A stretch of DNA of 64,000 nucleotides from an uncultured Bacteroidales bacterium (GCA_946534715.1 CAMNCW010000041.1:62001-126000); one strand, 5' to 3'. Numbered from the stretch's first letter, positions 53,901 through 64,000 are shown. The notes: generated from the sequence alone by a model not told the origin. A program made the numbers and translations.

Positions 53901-54615
53901 CTACACCTAAAATATGTCCTGAAATATAACTTGCTCTGTCACTGGCAAGGAACGAACATGCGTTGGCTATATCTTCCGGTGTACCAAGACGACCTAAAGC
54001 TATACGACTGATGCGTTCATCAATCTTCTCTCCGTTCGCTTCGTATAACTCTGCAAACCGCTCTGTTTTGACAATGCCGGGAGCTACCGCATTGACGCGG
54101 ATGCCTTGCGGTGCCAACTCTTTGGCTGCAGATTTGGTCATGGCGATGATTGCGCCTTTGGTAGCGGAGTAGGCTACCTGACCGGGCGAACCTAATACGG
54201 CTGTGACAGATGCTATATTGACGATGCTTCCTCCGCCATTTCGCGCCATAAGCCGGCTGACCAGCTGGATCAATTCCAAAACAGCAATCACATTGATGCG
54301 GAACATGAGTTCGGTCTCCTCACGCATGATCATTCCGATTTTGCGATTGAAGACAACACCCGCATTATTTACCAACACATCAATGCGTCCTTCCGTCTTG
54401 AATACCTGCATCATGGCTTGTTTTACAGCTGCGGTATCCGTAATATCGAAAACCAAAGGATGTATGGCTTTGTTATCACTTGTGAAGTCTTGCCGGTCGC
54501 ATGCATAGACGATTGCTCCGTCCTCTGCAAACCGGCAGGCTATCTCACGCCCGATGCCTTGTGCGGCGCCGGTAATGATACAAATTTTATTTTCCAATAA
54601 CCGTTCCATAATCAA
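53881..54615 (-). CDS. SDR family oxidoreductase (FabG-like)
   Basis: CIITGAAQGIGREIACRFAEDG, NNAGVV, YSATKGAI, LGVDGCASI. Confidence 0.92.
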   Translation of the reverse strand: MIMERLLENKICIITGAAQGIGREIACRFAEDGAIVYACDRQDFTSDNKAIHPLVFDITDTAAVKQAMMQVFKTEGRIDVLVNNAGVVFNRKIGMIMREETELMFRINVIAVLELIQLVSRLMARNGGGSIVNIASVTAVLGSPGQVAYSATKGAIIAMTKSAAKELAPQGIRVNAVAPGIVKTERFAELYEANGEKIDERISRIALGRLGTPEDIANACSFLASDRASYISGHILGVDGCASI

Positions 54616-55358
54616 ATCAGAGTTCTTCCTCCGTCAATGGTAATACTTGTTCCTGTAATCCATTTCGCCGCGTCCGATAACAGATAAACAGCCGCTTGTG
54701 CAACCTCCTCCGGCATGCCGTAACGATGCAGAGGATATTTAGCCAAATCTTTTGCCAAGTCCTCTTCGTTCATGGTTTGGTTTTGCAGCAACTTAGTTTC
54801 GATGCGTCCGGGGCAGATCGTATTGCACCTGATTCTCTTTCCGGAAAGTTCAATAGCGGCATATTTGACAAAACTGTTCAATGCACTCTTTGAACTGCCA
54901 TACAGTGATAATGCTGTCGCCGTATTGCCGTTTCCGGATATAGAAGATATATATACCAGCGACGCTTCCGTATTCAGTTTGCGTTTTTTGACTAATGTCT
55001 TTGTCAGAAGAACCGGCGCATTATAGTTGGTGTCAAAAATGGTTTTAATATCTTTTTCTGCTAAAACCTGGATGGGCTTTAGCATACTGATCCCGGTAGC
55101 ACATACCACACCGTCCAATTCGGGTACTTGTTCCGTCAGCTGTTTGATGGCGTCCTCGTTGGTTAAATCTGCAATTATGTACTGATGTCCTTCTCCTTTC
55201 AGGAGTTGCATGGTTTCTTGCAGTCGCTCTTCATTCCGTGCGGTCATGATGATAGTAGCGCCCATTTTAGAGCACTCTATAGCAGTTGCTTTGCCGATAC
55301 CGGAGGAAGCGCCTGTAACCAGAATGGTTTTACCGGAAAGTGAGAAAGGATTATACAT
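54612..55358 (-). CDS. SDR family oxidoreductase
   Basis: ILVTGASSGIGKATAIECSKMG, LYGSSKSALNSF, SITIDGGRTLI. Confidence 0.92.
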   Translation of the reverse strand: MYNPFSLSGKTILVTGASSGIGKATAIECSKMGATIIMTARNEERLQETMQLLKGEGHQYIIADLTNEDAIKQLTEQVPELDGVVCATGISMLKPIQVLAEKDIKTIFDTNYNAPVLLTKTLVKKRKLNTEASLVYISSISGNGNTATALSLYGSSKSALNSFVKYAAIELSGKRIRCNTICPGRIETKLLQNQTMNEEDLAKDLAKYPLHRYGMPEEVAQAAVYLLSDAAKWITGTSITIDGGRTLI

Positions 55359-55585
55359 TATAATTTGCTTTGAACAAGGTCAAACAATTCTTGTATAGTA
55401 TTTGTTTTGCGCATTTCCTCTGGAGGTAATACGATACCATACTCCTCATCTACCATAGTGATGACTAATAATGCTACTAACGAACTCCATTCCTCCAGTT
55501 GGCGGAAATTGGTTTCCGGTGTCAATTCGGAGTTTAACTCGTCAAACTGCTCTGCAAAATGCTCAATAAATTCTTTAATATCCAT
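55358..55585 (-). CDS. second acyl carrier protein (75 aa)
   Basis: FRQLEEWSSLVALLVITMVDEEYGIVLPPEEMRKTNTIQELFDLV. Confidence 0.82.
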   Translation of the reverse strand: MDIKEFIEHFAEQFDELNSELTPETNFRQLEEWSSLVALLVITMVDEEYGIVLPPEEMRKTNTIQELFDLVQSKL

Positions 55586-55601
55586 ATTTGTATAGTTTTA
55601 A

Positions 55602-56231
55602 TTACATTAATCGTTTAGCAGGATTACCCATTACGGTAGTTCCGCTTTTGACGCGACGGATGACGAAACTGCATGCTGCTACTCGCGAGTTACTCTCTAT
55701 GGTCACATTATGGCTAATCATTGCGCCGGTATGTATATCCGTTTCATCTTCTACTTTGGTTCCGCCAACGAGCGTAACGTGCGTGTCAATTCTGTTCCAA
55801 TCGCCGATTTGCGTGTCATGACCGATTACGGTGTAGGATTGGATGAGATTACATTTACCGACATGTACATCCGCTCCCAATGTCGTAAAGGCTCCGATTA
55901 CGGTTCCTTCACCTACTTGTACATTGGTTCCAATACGGGCGGTACTATGAATCATAGTTAGGAATTGGCCGCCTTTGGCAATGATCTCTTCCATACATTT
56001 GCGGCGTGCGCCTCCACCTATAGAGCATACAAACACCTCATCTGCTTGGGGCTGATAATCACTAATAGTACCCAGCATAGGCGGATAGTTTTCAAAACTA
56101 TCTAATGCTGACAGGTTATCGTCGATAAAACCTTTGATCACATATTCCGTTCCATAGCCGATGCTTTCTCGTGCCATGTCATAAAATGTGCGTCCCATTC
56201 CACCTGCTCCTATAATAACTAATTGTTTCAT
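55602..56231 (-). CDS. PglD/NeuD-like sugar O/N-acyltransferase
   Basis: MKQLVIIGAGGMGRTFYDMARES, left-handed beta helix TNVQVGEGTVIGAFTTLGADVHVGKC. Confidence 0.9.
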   Translation of the reverse strand: MKQLVIIGAGGMGRTFYDMARESIGYGTEYVIKGFIDDNLSALDSFENYPPMLGTISDYQPQADEVFVCSIGGGARRKCMEEIIAKGGQFLTMIHSTARIGTNVQVGEGTVIGAFTTLGADVHVGKCNLIQSYTVIGHDTQIGDWNRIDTHVTLVGGTKVEDETDIHTGAMISHNVTIESNSRVAACSFVIRRVKSGTTVMGNPAKRLM

Positions 56232-56252
56232 CTTCGTTGGTCTCAAAAATCG

Positions 56253-56285
56253 TGCAAAGATACAACTTTTTTTTGATATATGCAA
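56253..56285 (-). promoter_or_regulatory. internal sigma-ABfr-type promoter for the acyl module
   Basis: Reverse complement ttttcttgcatatatcaaaaaaaagttgtatctttgcacg: -7 TAtcTTTG; spaced before the acyltransferase start. Confidence 0.75.
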
Positions 56286-56295
56286 GAAAAATCAT

Positions 56296-57456
56296 CTAAT
56301 TTGTAGCCTTTGTGGGGTGTTTGGCTACAACATCTTCAAAAATTCCAGTCAATTGCTTAGCAATGACTTCGGAAGAGAAACGTGCTTGGCAATTTTCCGC
56401 AATAGCTTCTCTGTCGTATTCTTGGTAATGATGGAACATATAATTTAAACAATTTGCCAGTCCATCAACGTCATTAACTTCGAATAGTAGTCCGTTTTTA
56501 TCGTCAATACATTCCCGTATGCCTCCACAAATGCTTGCTACAACAGGAAGTCCACATGCCAATGCTTCTAATACAGCCACAGAAAAGTTCTCGTTGCGAG
56601 AGGGGAGCACAAAGATATCTGATTCATTGAGCATTTTGGCAATCTCATCTTTATTTTTTGAACCGACTAACTGAATATTATTCTTAAAGCCGGCCTCTTC
56701 AATCTGTTTTTGTAGTCGTGCATGTTCTTCCCCTTCACCTATGATTTTTAGTTTCCATTTGTCTTTAGGCATATTGAGTTGCGTAAATGCTTTTGCAAGC
56801 AAATCGAATCCTTTGCGGTAAATGAGACTTCCTGTAGTGATAAAGCGTACTATAGAGGATGATGGAGTGGGGACATAATGAAATTCTCCTCCTACCATGT
56901 TGTATATTATTTTCGAATCAATGTTGGTATGCCTTTTAATGGCACTTTGCAACGAGCCGCATACTGCGATTAATTGATCTACATTATTGTATGATTTGGT
57001 GTACTGCTGTATGCGTGGAGACAAAGTGCTTTTTTGCAATTCCGACCAATGCTCAATAGCTACCAATGGAATATTGTAGGCCTTTTTAAGGGCAACTGCT
57101 TCCTGAGTGATGAATAAATAATGCGAATATAAGATATCGGGACTTCCTATCTCATAGATTGCTCTTTTAAATAGTTTATTCAACTGCCATAACCTAAATT
57201 TATATAGTATTTTTTCTCCAAATAATTTTCGAACTATGGTATTGGGCATAAGGAAGGAATTATATGCAGTTACCCCCTCTTTTTGTTGTTTGGTAATACC
57301 AAATTTACGATAATACCATCTAAATCGCCTATCAACACTTAGGCATACCACCTCGTGTCCAAGTTTTGCCAATGCTTTAGCTTGGTCAAATTCAAAACAT
57401 CCCCATTGAGGATCTTGGGCAGATGGAATTCCTCGTATAATAAAATAAATGGTCAT
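56296..57456 (-). CDS. glycosyltransferase group 1 (GT4-like)
   Basis: KMLNESDIFVLPSRNENFSVAVLEALACGLPVVASICGGIRE. Confidence 0.92.
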   Translation of the reverse strand: MTIYFIIRGIPSAQDPQWGCFEFDQAKALAKLGHEVVCLSVDRRFRWYYRKFGITKQQKEGVTAYNSFLMPNTIVRKLFGEKILYKFRLWQLNKLFKRAIYEIGSPDILYSHYLFITQEAVALKKAYNIPLVAIEHWSELQKSTLSPRIQQYTKSYNNVDQLIAVCGSLQSAIKRHTNIDSKIIYNMVGGEFHYVPTPSSSIVRFITTGSLIYRKGFDLLAKAFTQLNMPKDKWKLKIIGEGEEHARLQKQIEEAGFKNNIQLVGSKNKDEIAKMLNESDIFVLPSRNENFSVAVLEALACGLPVVASICGGIRECIDDKNGLLFEVNDVDGLANCLNYMFHHYQEYDREAIAENCQARFSSEVIAKQLTGIFEDVVAKHPTKATN

Positions 57457-58610
57457 CAGTGTAATTGCCGTTTTAATGCATCCAAATATCCGTGTCCGTA
57501 GTCCAGATCAGGTTCTACATAGTTTCCTTCTGCCCATTCATTCCATGATTGCAGAATCAAAATGCGATGTTCGTACGGACGGTCTTCTACCAATCGGAGC
57601 GCTTCCTTTATTTGCTGCTCAAATACTTCCGGTGTACTCTCATAATAGAGACGTGCTTTGCGTCCTGAGCGAGCCGTTCTATCCCAGTTCGGTAAGAGTG
57701 TTGGATATACGTTTTCCCACTTGTCTTCTTTGACGTAAAGGTATTTATTTATCTCTTTTTGCTTGATTTTGCTAACAGGAGTGTAATGGAACAATCGCAT
57801 GGCTACTGATCGCCATACCTTCTCTATCCATGAACGAGCCATATAGTCCGCTCTCTTGAATCCACGGGAGTTGATGGCATCATAACCTACATCCAAAAGC
57901 TTCTGGTAGTTCTCTGCCGCATGATCTGGGAGTTTATTGCCAATTAGACTCTTAACATTGATCTCATCATCATATGTGGAATAACCTAATCCAACGAACC
58001 ATATTCCAGGCAAACCATTCTGCTTGGCAAGGTTCTGCCATAGATTGATGAATGCTTTCGGATCAGGGAATCCTAATGCGCTGAAAACAAAGAATAGCGG
58101 TTTGTCATCTACGGTGATATAACGTTTGTCTCTGAAAGCCGGCAAGACATCATAAAAATGCTTGATATATTCTTCTTCGGAATATATGACTTTCATAAGT
58201 GTCTGCTCTTGTACCTTTTTGTGACCAACATCCCAAGTTTTGTTCGTCCAATCATGGTTAGCCCATCCTAAGCAGAACGGAAAATCCGGTTTTCCGGAAG
58301 CAAGTACCTCGTTGAAAGGGCGTTCCAGTAATTGCCGGTCATGACTAAACCAGTAATGCCAATAGCAAAAGCCTTCAATACCGGCTTCACGTGCCATTTC
58401 GGCTTGCGCTTCACGCACTTCGGGCATTCGCAAATCATAGTATCCCAAATCTGCAGGAACACGAGGCTGGAGGTGCCCTTTGAATAATGGCTTTGCTTTT
58501 CCAACATTGGTCCATTCCGTAAATCCTTTTCCCCACCATTGGTCATTCTCCGGGATGGGATGAAACTGTGGCAGGTAAAAGGCAATGACGCGAGCTTTAT
58601 TACTTTTCAT
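57456..58610 (-). CDS. WbsX-like GH99-like domain protein
   Basis: ARVIAFYLPQFHPIPENDQWWGKGFTEWTNVGKAKPLFKGHLQPRVPADLGYYDLRMPEVREAQAEMAREAGIEGFCYWHYWF. Confidence 0.93.
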   Translation of the reverse strand: MKSNKARVIAFYLPQFHPIPENDQWWGKGFTEWTNVGKAKPLFKGHLQPRVPADLGYYDLRMPEVREAQAEMAREAGIEGFCYWHYWFSHDRQLLERPFNEVLASGKPDFPFCLGWANHDWTNKTWDVGHKKVQEQTLMKVIYSEEEYIKHFYDVLPAFRDKRYITVDDKPLFFVFSALGFPDPKAFINLWQNLAKQNGLPGIWFVGLGYSTYDDEINVKSLIGNKLPDHAAENYQKLLDVGYDAINSRGFKRADYMARSWIEKVWRSVAMRLFHYTPVSKIKQKEINKYLYVKEDKWENVYPTLLPNWDRTARSGRKARLYYESTPEVFEQQIKEALRLVEDRPYEHRILILQSWNEWAEGNYVEPDLDYGHGYLDALKRQLH

Positions 58611-58616
58611 AGTTCA

Positions 58617-59771
58617 CTATTTATTTGCTATCTGCATGTACACATTGTCGAACACATTTTTTGCAATGTATTTCCATGACTTTTGTCCATTAGTATATGT
58701 TGTATGAATCTTTTGTGAGAATTGTTGTTGCATTTCAGGATATTCTATTATCTGGCATATGGCATCTGCTAATGCTTGCACATTTTTGGGAGGAACGATA
58801 AGTCCATATTCTCCATTCCCAACCATATCAGGTAAGCCGCCAACATTAGTCACGATACATGGCTTATCAAACGCGTATGCGGACATAACTACACCGCTTT
58901 GTGTAGCATCGATATATGGACACACCACACATTCTGCATTAGCAATTAGAGATGCTTGCTCTGCATCATCAATATATCGATTGCGGATGTCAAAATAATC
59001 GTATGTGTAATATTCACTTATGTCAAAATAGTACATTCCTCCTCCTGCAATAATCAATTTGAAGTTCGGATGTTTTCTGTGTACCAATTTCATTGCAGGG
59101 AATAAGTAATCCAATCCTTTATGACTCCATATTCTTCCTATAAACAATATATACTTATCACGTGACTTTTGATGGGATTCATAGATGCGCAAATACGAAT
59201 ACACGCTAAGTGTACTTTCAAAGACCTGTTTCTTTTGTAACTTATAAAAATTAATAAAGTCCTGTGTTTGAACTGAATTAAACACTATAAAATGTGATAG
59301 ACTTTTGAACATGAGTCGCCGATAGGCTTCAACTACTTTTGAACGCATGTATGAATGGCTAAAAGGATCATGAACCGACATAACTGATTTATGCCGAAAT
59401 CTGAGTAATTCCATCTCGTTTGCACGCAATGATTCCGTAAAATGTATGACATCAAAATGCTCTTTCTTTAATAATTTAGCCAATTGATGGGTGATTTTGA
59501 AATTGGATAAGTCGCGACTACTTCGTTCATAACGTACGACTATCTTCGTTTTATCCAAATCAATGAGTTCTTTCAACACTGCCATTTCCGGAATATTTAT
59601 CGCCTTATATATCCCGGATTTTTCTAGTTTAGGACACTCAATGGCGCACCCTTTGAATTCCGGTCGAGCGATAGGAAAATAATGAATATCACAATAGTTT
59701 CGCATTTCGTGAATAAATGATATATCCACATTGGCGAAATATATAGGTGATATATAAGCGACTTTAAGCAT
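58617..59771 (-). CDS. glycosyltransferase family 4-like
   Basis: YILFIGRIWSHKGLDYLFPAMKLVHRKHPNFKLIIAGGG, AFDKPCIVTNVGGLPDMV. Confidence 0.9.
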   Translation of the reverse strand: MLKVAYISPIYFANVDISFIHEMRNYCDIHYFPIARPEFKGCAIECPKLEKSGIYKAINIPEMAVLKELIDLDKTKIVVRYERSSRDLSNFKITHQLAKLLKKEHFDVIHFTESLRANEMELLRFRHKSVMSVHDPFSHSYMRSKVVEAYRRLMFKSLSHFIVFNSVQTQDFINFYKLQKKQVFESTLSVYSYLRIYESHQKSRDKYILFIGRIWSHKGLDYLFPAMKLVHRKHPNFKLIIAGGGMYYFDISEYYTYDYFDIRNRYIDDAEQASLIANAECVVCPYIDATQSGVVMSAYAFDKPCIVTNVGGLPDMVGNGEYGLIVPPKNVQALADAICQIIEYPEMQQQFSQKIHTTYTNGQKSWKYIAKNVFDNVYMQIANK

Positions 59772-59774
59772 ATT

Positions 59775-60668
59775 TTACGTATTTGCGTATTCTTGTATCA
59801 ATTTATCAATTACATTTAGCAGTGGCCCGACTGATGTACTTGGCCTATGGTGAATGCGGTTTGCAATGTTTCCTAATATGTTCTCTAATTGAGTGTATCT
59901 TCTTTCCCTCTGCAAAAACTCAACTGCGGTTAAACCTTGCTTTTGGGCAACATAAGTTAATGATCGTAGCTGACGCTCTACTTGCTTTTCCGAGAACTCC
60001 CTATCTCCGGCGAGATGAATATATTTGTGCTGTTGTAGATAAATGAATTTTGCATTCTTAAACCATTTGCGTAATCTTAGATGAATATCCATCTCTTCTC
60101 CGTACATAAATATTTTCTCATCAAAATATCCGATATCGGCAAAAGCATCTTTGCGAATGAAGAAGAAAGCGCCTTGCAGCCACATGTATCTATCGATATA
60201 GATGTCTTTTTTTGTGGCTATATATCGTATTATGAACCTGAATAAAGGAGGTAGTGTATATAGTGGATAATACGAAATAGCTTTTCTGGTTGAATCGTAA
60301 TATTGTTTTCCTCCGCACATGATCATGTCCTTTCGCTGTAATGTTTCAACCGCTGTTTCAAAGATGGGCATTATGAGTCGTATATCGGGATTCATGATGG
60401 CGATGATAGGTGCTGTGGCAAGCTGGATGCCGACATTATTCCCTTGGCCGTATCCGCCATTGGTTGTGTTGGATACAACGATAACTTTATCTCCGTATAG
60501 TTGCTGTATCTTTTTATACATTTTGTCATAATCGCGACTACAATTATCCACTACAATGATTTCAAGTTCATCTCCAATATCATTGTATTGATATACAGAA
60601 GCAAGACAATCGTAAATGTCTTTTTCTGAATTATATGTTACTATTATGATGGATATTTTTTTATTCAT
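59775..60668 (-). CDS. glycosyltransferase family 2 (rhamnosyltransferase-like)
   Basis: ISIIIVTYNSEKDIYDCLASVYQY, IIAIMNPDIRL, LQGAFFFIRKDAFADIGYFDEKIFMYGEEMDIHLR. Confidence 0.93.
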   Translation of the reverse strand: MNKKISIIIVTYNSEKDIYDCLASVYQYNDIGDELEIIVVDNCSRDYDKMYKKIQQLYGDKVIVVSNTTNGGYGQGNNVGIQLATAPIIAIMNPDIRLIMPIFETAVETLQRKDMIMCGGKQYYDSTRKAISYYPLYTLPPLFRFIIRYIATKKDIYIDRYMWLQGAFFFIRKDAFADIGYFDEKIFMYGEEMDIHLRLRKWFKNAKFIYLQQHKYIHLAGDREFSEKQVERQLRSLTYVAQKQGLTAVEFLQRERRYTQLENILGNIANRIHHRPSTSVGPLLNVIDKLIQEYANT

Positions 60669-61924
60669 TATAGGCTATTATGGGATGTCAATCTAAATTT
60701 GTAACGAAAAACTATATATAGAAAATATGAAAATAAAACGTATAACGAATTAAAAAGTCTTAAAAAAGGTACATCAAATATACCGCGAACGATGATGCAA
60801 GAGCATACGGCAAAAAGGATAAGGGCGGAGAAGTCTATTTCATTCTGCTTAGGGAGAACTAATTTTTGCATAGTGAGCTGAAACACCATAACGTATAGTA
60901 CCATCCCAATGATTCCAATATCTAAAATCAAAGAGCCGAATAAAGTAAAAAATACGTTAACTCGGATAGGATATTCTTCTGCGAGCATTGAATAAAATTC
61001 CTTCATGTCATATGTTTGATGATTAATCAGCATATTAGAGAGAGGAAATACTCGCTGTATATGCCAGTGCTCTAGCTCTGCATATGGTAATGCGGCGCAA
61101 AAATTATTAAAAGGTTGTCCTGCGTATGCAATAAACGAATCGATAGCATATTGAGTGTCGAAACTAAATCTTGAGACGGTGATTAACCATAATCCCAAAA
61201 ACCCAACACCTCCGGCAATCAGCATGATAAGGAGTATTTGTTTACGCAAGATAGCGTTCATGTGTTTTCTGAATAATGCATAAAACATCATAAATGTGAG
61301 TCCCCACCAAAGTACTTCTGCGCGACCGCCTGTAGCATATCCGGATATCATTAGTATCATTGACATGAATAGTAAAGCGATGCGTATTAATTTGGATTGT
61401 GGACAAATAGTGATGGAGGCAAACCAACAAAGTAAGGTTAAGGGATATCCCACTGCTATCATTTTGGGTATCCATAGCAAAAACAGACCTTTGCTTTGGT
61501 AAAAAGCTGAATTATCATGGCTGTTTGCATAGTTCTCATCTCCACTTAGCATAAAACCTTCTCTTACCACATCAATAAAACCGCCAAATAGAATCCATAC
61601 AAGCACACTAATACAGATGAACCAGCAAAGGTATTTAAAAAGAGTAGGCTTCTGAACGGTCAGATGGATGTCTGGATTATCCATTTTTGTAAACGGACAT
61701 AAAACCACCGTCCATAATAAGCAATATAGTAGCGTAGAGATAGGGGTGATAGCATATTCATTCACACCGAGAACACCGTATAGATTATGCGTGTCAACGA
61801 GTATGGAAAAAAATGCAGACGCATCGATCCACGCAATTGCCACGAATCCAGCGCCAATAGTACGATACTTATACCAGTACCAAAGGAGAAAAATGGTAAA
61901 ATATATGAATGGAATAAATGCCAT
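60668..61924 (-). CDS. O-antigen/oligosaccharide repeat-unit polymerase-like membrane protein
   Basis: 418 aa, many TM segments, GRAEVLWWGL and genomic context. Confidence 0.75.
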   Translation of the reverse strand: MAFIPFIYFTIFLLWYWYKYRTIGAGFVAIAWIDASAFFSILVDTHNLYGVLGVNEYAITPISTLLYCLLWTVVLCPFTKMDNPDIHLTVQKPTLFKYLCWFICISVLVWILFGGFIDVVREGFMLSGDENYANSHDNSAFYQSKGLFLLWIPKMIAVGYPLTLLCWFASITICPQSKLIRIALLFMSMILMISGYATGGRAEVLWWGLTFMMFYALFRKHMNAILRKQILLIMLIAGGVGFLGLWLITVSRFSFDTQYAIDSFIAYAGQPFNNFCAALPYAELEHWHIQRVFPLSNMLINHQTYDMKEFYSMLAEEYPIRVNVFFTLFGSLILDIGIIGMVLYVMVFQLTMQKLVLPKQNEIDFSALILFAVCSCIIVRGIFDVPFLRLFNSLYVLFSYFLYIVFRYKFRLTSHNSL

Positions 61925-61956
61925 ATTTGTTGTGTGGATGCAGAGATTCCTATATG

Positions 61957-63309
61957 TTAAAAATAAAGTTCTTTAATAACTACACTTGGCCATTTCCAAT
62001 TCTGGTATGCTAATTGGGCGAGACCAGGGGCTAATATCAGTCCCCAAATACCCATTTGCATGGGCGAGAGGAAAATGAATAATAATAGGATCGTCGCTGC
62101 TCCACTGACCAAAGATGGGATAAAGAACGGAATCCTGTTATCTGCCATGATAAATCCTGCTGACGTGGAGTGGTTGTGCTCTAACGCGCTGATAAGCAGC
62201 ATAACTATCAACATTGCCGTAGGAAGAAAATGTGTTTGACTACCAATCAGGTCTAAAGCCCAATCACCCAAGAAGATCCATGCAATACCTCCCACAATGT
62301 ATATGATCCATAAGCTGCTTATGCAAAGTATAAAATAGTGCTTGAGTTGTTGAATGTTGTTCTCTGCGCGGAGTTGAGCTAATTTTGGTATATACGATTG
62401 ATAAAAGACCGTAGCACACCGCGCAAGGATATCCATCACCTGCATGGTGATACCATAAAAGGCAATTTCCTCAAGCGTCAAGAATGCCGAACCTATCAAA
62501 ATGGCGGATTTGTTCACTAAAAAACTACCTACTTGCGTTAAACCAATCTTGGTCGCATTGGGAATGATGGCTGTGAGTATCTCTTTCGGATCTTCGGCTT
62601 CTACATCCCGTAATCGACCTTTCAGTTCCGGGGTGAAAAAGACGCGATAGGATAAGACACGACGTATGACAATTGATATCAATTGAGAACTAACAATGGC
62701 TGTTAACCCAAAACCGGCATATATTAAACCGATTGCTAACCCAATGTAAACAACTTGTCCTAAGATGGTAATCTGTTGAATGCGCTTGACATATCCTTTG
62801 CCTGTTAATAGTGCATCGTAGTAGAAAGAGTAGAGATTGTAGCAATGTAATGCAATGAGCAGAAACCATGCTATAAGAGTATCTTGACGATTTCCTGAGT
62901 ATTTTTGTAAAATACAGTAAAAATATGCCGTCCCAGCCGTGGATAATAATACAAAGGCACCCAATGCTATCCACTGGTAGAATCGGCGCATCGCCTTTAA
63001 TGAACCTTTAAGCAAACCATAATCGATAGTTGCATCCGTATCGATATGGTTAACTCCGTTTTTTTGAAGTTTCTTGACTCCCGAGAAGATATAACTGATA
63101 TTTCTGGCAAAAGTAGGGCGAAAACCAAAATCTAACATTAACACCAACGCAGTGATCGTATGGAAAATATTCCAAATACCAACTGTTTCTTGTGGCATCA
63201 TATGTAGAATAAATGGGAGCAATACGACACCGGCTCCAATAGTGAATGCCGTAGAGACATAGCTCCATACTATATCCTTCTTGCCAATATGTTCGATCTT
63301 TTCAGCCAT
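61957..63309 (-). CDS. polysaccharide flippase (Wzx/MATE-like)
   Basis: 450 aa, about 12 TM pattern, IVWSYVSTAFTIGAGVVLLPFILHMM. Confidence 0.85.
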   Translation of the reverse strand: MAEKIEHIGKKDIVWSYVSTAFTIGAGVVLLPFILHMMPQETVGIWNIFHTITALVLMLDFGFRPTFARNISYIFSGVKKLQKNGVNHIDTDATIDYGLLKGSLKAMRRFYQWIALGAFVLLSTAGTAYFYCILQKYSGNRQDTLIAWFLLIALHCYNLYSFYYDALLTGKGYVKRIQQITILGQVVYIGLAIGLIYAGFGLTAIVSSQLISIVIRRVLSYRVFFTPELKGRLRDVEAEDPKEILTAIIPNATKIGLTQVGSFLVNKSAILIGSAFLTLEEIAFYGITMQVMDILARCATVFYQSYIPKLAQLRAENNIQQLKHYFILCISSLWIIYIVGGIAWIFLGDWALDLIGSQTHFLPTAMLIVMLLISALEHNHSTSAGFIMADNRIPFFIPSLVSGAATILLLFIFLSPMQMGIWGLILAPGLAQLAYQNWKWPSVVIKELYF

Positions 63310-63358
63310 CGGTATTCTGTTTTTTTGCGATCAGTATTCTGTATTTAAATTGCGAGTG

Positions 63359-64000
63359 TTAGTCGCGGCGGAAGATGTCACGGGTATAAACTTTTTCTTG
63401 GACATCGTCGAGGACAGGGTCAAAACGATTGGCGATGATGGCTTGAGAACGGGACTTGAAGGCGGCAAGGTCGTTCACTACGAGAGAACCGAAGAAAGTT
63501 GAATTGTCCGGCAAAGTGGGTTCGTAAATGATGACTTGGGCACCTTTGGCCTTCACACGTTTCATGATGCCCTGAATAGAGGACTGACGGAAATTGTCGG
63601 AGTTCGACTTCATCGTCAAGCGGTAAACGCCGATGACGCACGGGTGCTCCTCCGAGGCGTTGTACTGGCCGTTGTTGTAATAGTCGTAATAGCCGGCTTT
63701 CGCCAAGACGCGGTCGGCGATGAAGTCTTTGCGGGTGCGATTAGACTCGACGATGGCTTCAATGAGGTTCTCGGGGACGTCTTGGTAATTGGCGAGAAGT
63801 TGTTTGGTATCCTTTGGGAGACAATAACCGCCATAACCAAAAGAGGGGTTGTTATAGTGCGTGCCGATACGCGGATCAAGGCAGACACCATCGATGATGT
63901 CCTGTGTGTTGAGACCTTTCATCTCCGCGTATGTGTCGAGTTCGTTGAAATAGCTGACGCGCAGGGCAAGGTACGTGTTGGCAAAGAGTTTGACGGCTTC
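63359..64000 (-). CDS. UDP-glucose/nucleotide-sugar 6-dehydrogenase (partial, 5' end beyond window)
   Basis: [72 protein letters not shown]. Confidence 0.95.
   Translation of the reverse strand, partial: EAVKLFANTYLALRVSYFNELDTYAEMKGLNTQDIIDGVCLDPRIGTHYNNPSFGYGGYCLPKDTKQLLANYQDVPENLIEAIVESNRTRKDFIADRVLAKAGYYDYYNNGQYNASEEHPCVIGVYRLTMKSNSDNFRQSSIQGIMKRVKAKGAQVIIYEPTLPDNSTFFGSLVVNDLAAFKSRSQAIIANRFDPVLDDVQEKVYTRDIFRRD

Noticed and set aside
63359-64000. Treating UDP-glucose dehydrogenase as starting at 63922
   Set aside because: The frame stays open with conserved sequence to the window edge, so the gene is truncated by the window

Overview
A 64 kb Bacteroidales-type chromosomal segment: protein families and the recurring TAnnTTTG promoters both point to Bacteroidota. 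Most of it is housekeeping: asnS, dnaB, meaB, spoT/relA, an amidase, mlaD-like, dnaA, groEL/groES, ubiE/menE-type methyltransferase, nadE, murB, murA, dsbD, an RNA methyltransferase, rubredoxin, rluA, a pectate lyase, an RND efflux operon, rsmG, yebC, an OmpA/TSP3 protein, a RecD-like helicase, an S8 protease and rlmD. Three parts are accessory or unusual. (1) An AT-rich insert between murA and dsbD (about 21.06-25.79 kb) carries a GmrSD-type DUF262/HNH nuclease between two unrecognised ORFs, followed by a small ORF and RhuM. It is a candidate undescribed defence cassette. (2) A surface-glycan locus (about 48-64 kb) contains a compact acyl-building module with its own apparent promoter: two ACPs, a KASIII, an AMP-ligase, two SDRs, two hexapeptide acyltransferases and an SGNH-like hydrolase. 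(3) RNA and regulatory features include a likely SRP RNA, tRNA-Glu(CTC) with a nearby tRNA 3'-half-like relic, a genome-typical extended promoter with divergent overlapping copies, and AT-rich or palindromic intergenic-type repeats inside coding sequences. All calls come from reading the sequence and translations; no searches were run.
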